This document shows positions 6,474 to 6,820 of a DNA stretch of 6,820 bases, piece after piece. The notes beneath the pieces are model-generated. The model did not search any database. It was not told the origin of the DNA and saw only the letters and a program-made list of their open reading frames with translations. Source of the DNA: Bacillota bacterium (GTDB taxonomy: Bacteria; Bacillota; Clostridia; Acetivibrionales; DSM-1351); contig JAEVZU010000261.1 of assembly GCA_023392075.1 (NCBI GenBank), positions 1 to 6,820 of the forward strand, given 5' to 3'. Made by a program: the position numbers and the translations under genes. Numbering within the stretch: position 1 is the stretch's first letter; each line of letters begins with the position of its first letter.

Positions 6474-6785
6474 CTATCTTTCTTCTTTGTCTTTATCCTT
6501 CTCCTGCAGTCTGTCAAGAACAAGGTTGTACCCATCGGCCCCATAAACCAGGCATCTGTTAACCCTGCTGATGGTTGCAGTACTTGCGCCCGTCTCGTCG
6601 CATATATCGGTATATGTTTTCTTGTCACGCAGCATTTTTGCCACCTCAAGTCTTTGGGCCAATGCTTTGATTTCTGCAATAGTACAAAGATCTTCAAAGA
6701 AATTATAACATTCTTCCCTATTATTCAAAAGAAGTATAGCATCGAACAAACTATCCGTATGTTCATCTCTTAACTTGGAATTCAT
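6474..6785 (-). CDS. yerC: YerC/TrpR-family DNA-binding regulator
   Basis: 103 aa protein of the YerC/YecD family, which shares the all-helical fold of the Trp repressor. The core reads ECYNFFEDLCTIAEIKALAQRLEVAKMLRDKKTY (about 25-58), then the helix-turn-helix DICDETGASTATISRVNRCL (60-79) and YGADGYNLVLDRL. This closely matches what I recall of B. subtilis YerC (about 104 aa). Trp repressor binds tryptophan, but the ligand of YerC proteins, if any, is not established here. The C-terminus is a short charged KDKDKEER tail. An in-frame TTG at 6812 would add 9 residues, but the ATG at 6785 has AGGAG 10 nt upstream and gives the usual family length. It is the first gene of a likely two-gene unit. 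Its promoter lies at or beyond the window edge. Confidence 0.9.
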   Translation of the reverse strand: MNSKLRDEHTDSLFDAILLLNNREECYNFFEDLCTIAEIKALAQRLEVAKMLRDKKTYTDICDETGASTATISRVNRCLVYGADGYNLVLDRLQEKDKDKEER

Positions 6786-6795
6786 ATATGACAAA

Positions 6796-6800
6796 CTCCT
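6796..6800 (-). promoter_or_regulatory. Ribosome binding site that sets the yerC start
   Basis: AGGAG on the minus strand, 10 nt upstream of the ATG at 6785. It lies inside the longer reading frame that would begin with TTG at 6812, which argues against that longer form. Confidence 0.65.
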
Positions 6801-6820
6801 AACGGTTAACAATATATTAT

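Noticed and set aside
1..6820. CRISPR array, tRNA or rRNA genes, phage or toxin-antitoxin genes
   Set aside because: I saw no regularly spaced direct repeats, no tRNA-like cloverleaf or rRNA sequence, and no phage or toxin-antitoxin protein signatures. The window is mostly housekeeping genes.

Overview
The window looks like a chromosomal segment of a low-GC, spore-former-type Firmicute, most likely a clostridium of the Ruminiclostridium/Clostridium cellulolyticum kind. This is inferred from the AT-rich intergenic DNA, strong AGGAGG-type ribosome binding sites, a YerC-type TrpR-fold regulator resembling the Bacillus protein, a clostridial-length SecA, a Fur resembling B. subtilis Fur, and an S-layer-homology (SLH) wall protein. 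All five genes I support lie on the minus strand, so transcription runs from the right edge to the left.

Right to left: (1) yerC (6474-6785) is followed after 9 bp by an unrecognised small exported or membrane protein (6060-6464). The two probably form one transcription unit that ends at a hairpin terminator (5983-6024). (2) secA (3143-5875), the ATPase of the Sec preprotein translocase, has its own strong terminator (3066-3123). (3) A secreted GH18-fold protein with three SLH repeats (1322-2950) is preceded by a perfect 9-bp inverted repeat in its leader region. Its catalytic glutamate position is a glutamine, so it is probably a binding or structural protein and not an active hydrolase. (4) fur (580-1023) is transcribed from a near-consensus promoter whose spacer carries a Fur box. 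A second Fur box sits 42 bp away, just downstream of the predicted start site, which predicts iron-dependent autoregulation. The unit ends at a hairpin terminator (487-527).

The left end (1-437) has no credible gene. It holds a 275-bp MITE-like element with perfect 20-bp terminal inverted repeats and, about 95 bp further on, a 68-bp derivative that keeps both ends but has lost most of the interior.

The genes are mostly housekeeping (secretion, iron regulation, wall protein) and do not form one pathway. I found no phage, CRISPR, toxin-antitoxin or biosynthetic system. The most notable points are the tandem Fur-box promoter with its long structured leader, the GH18 pseudoenzyme with SLH anchors, and the element plus its deletion derivative.
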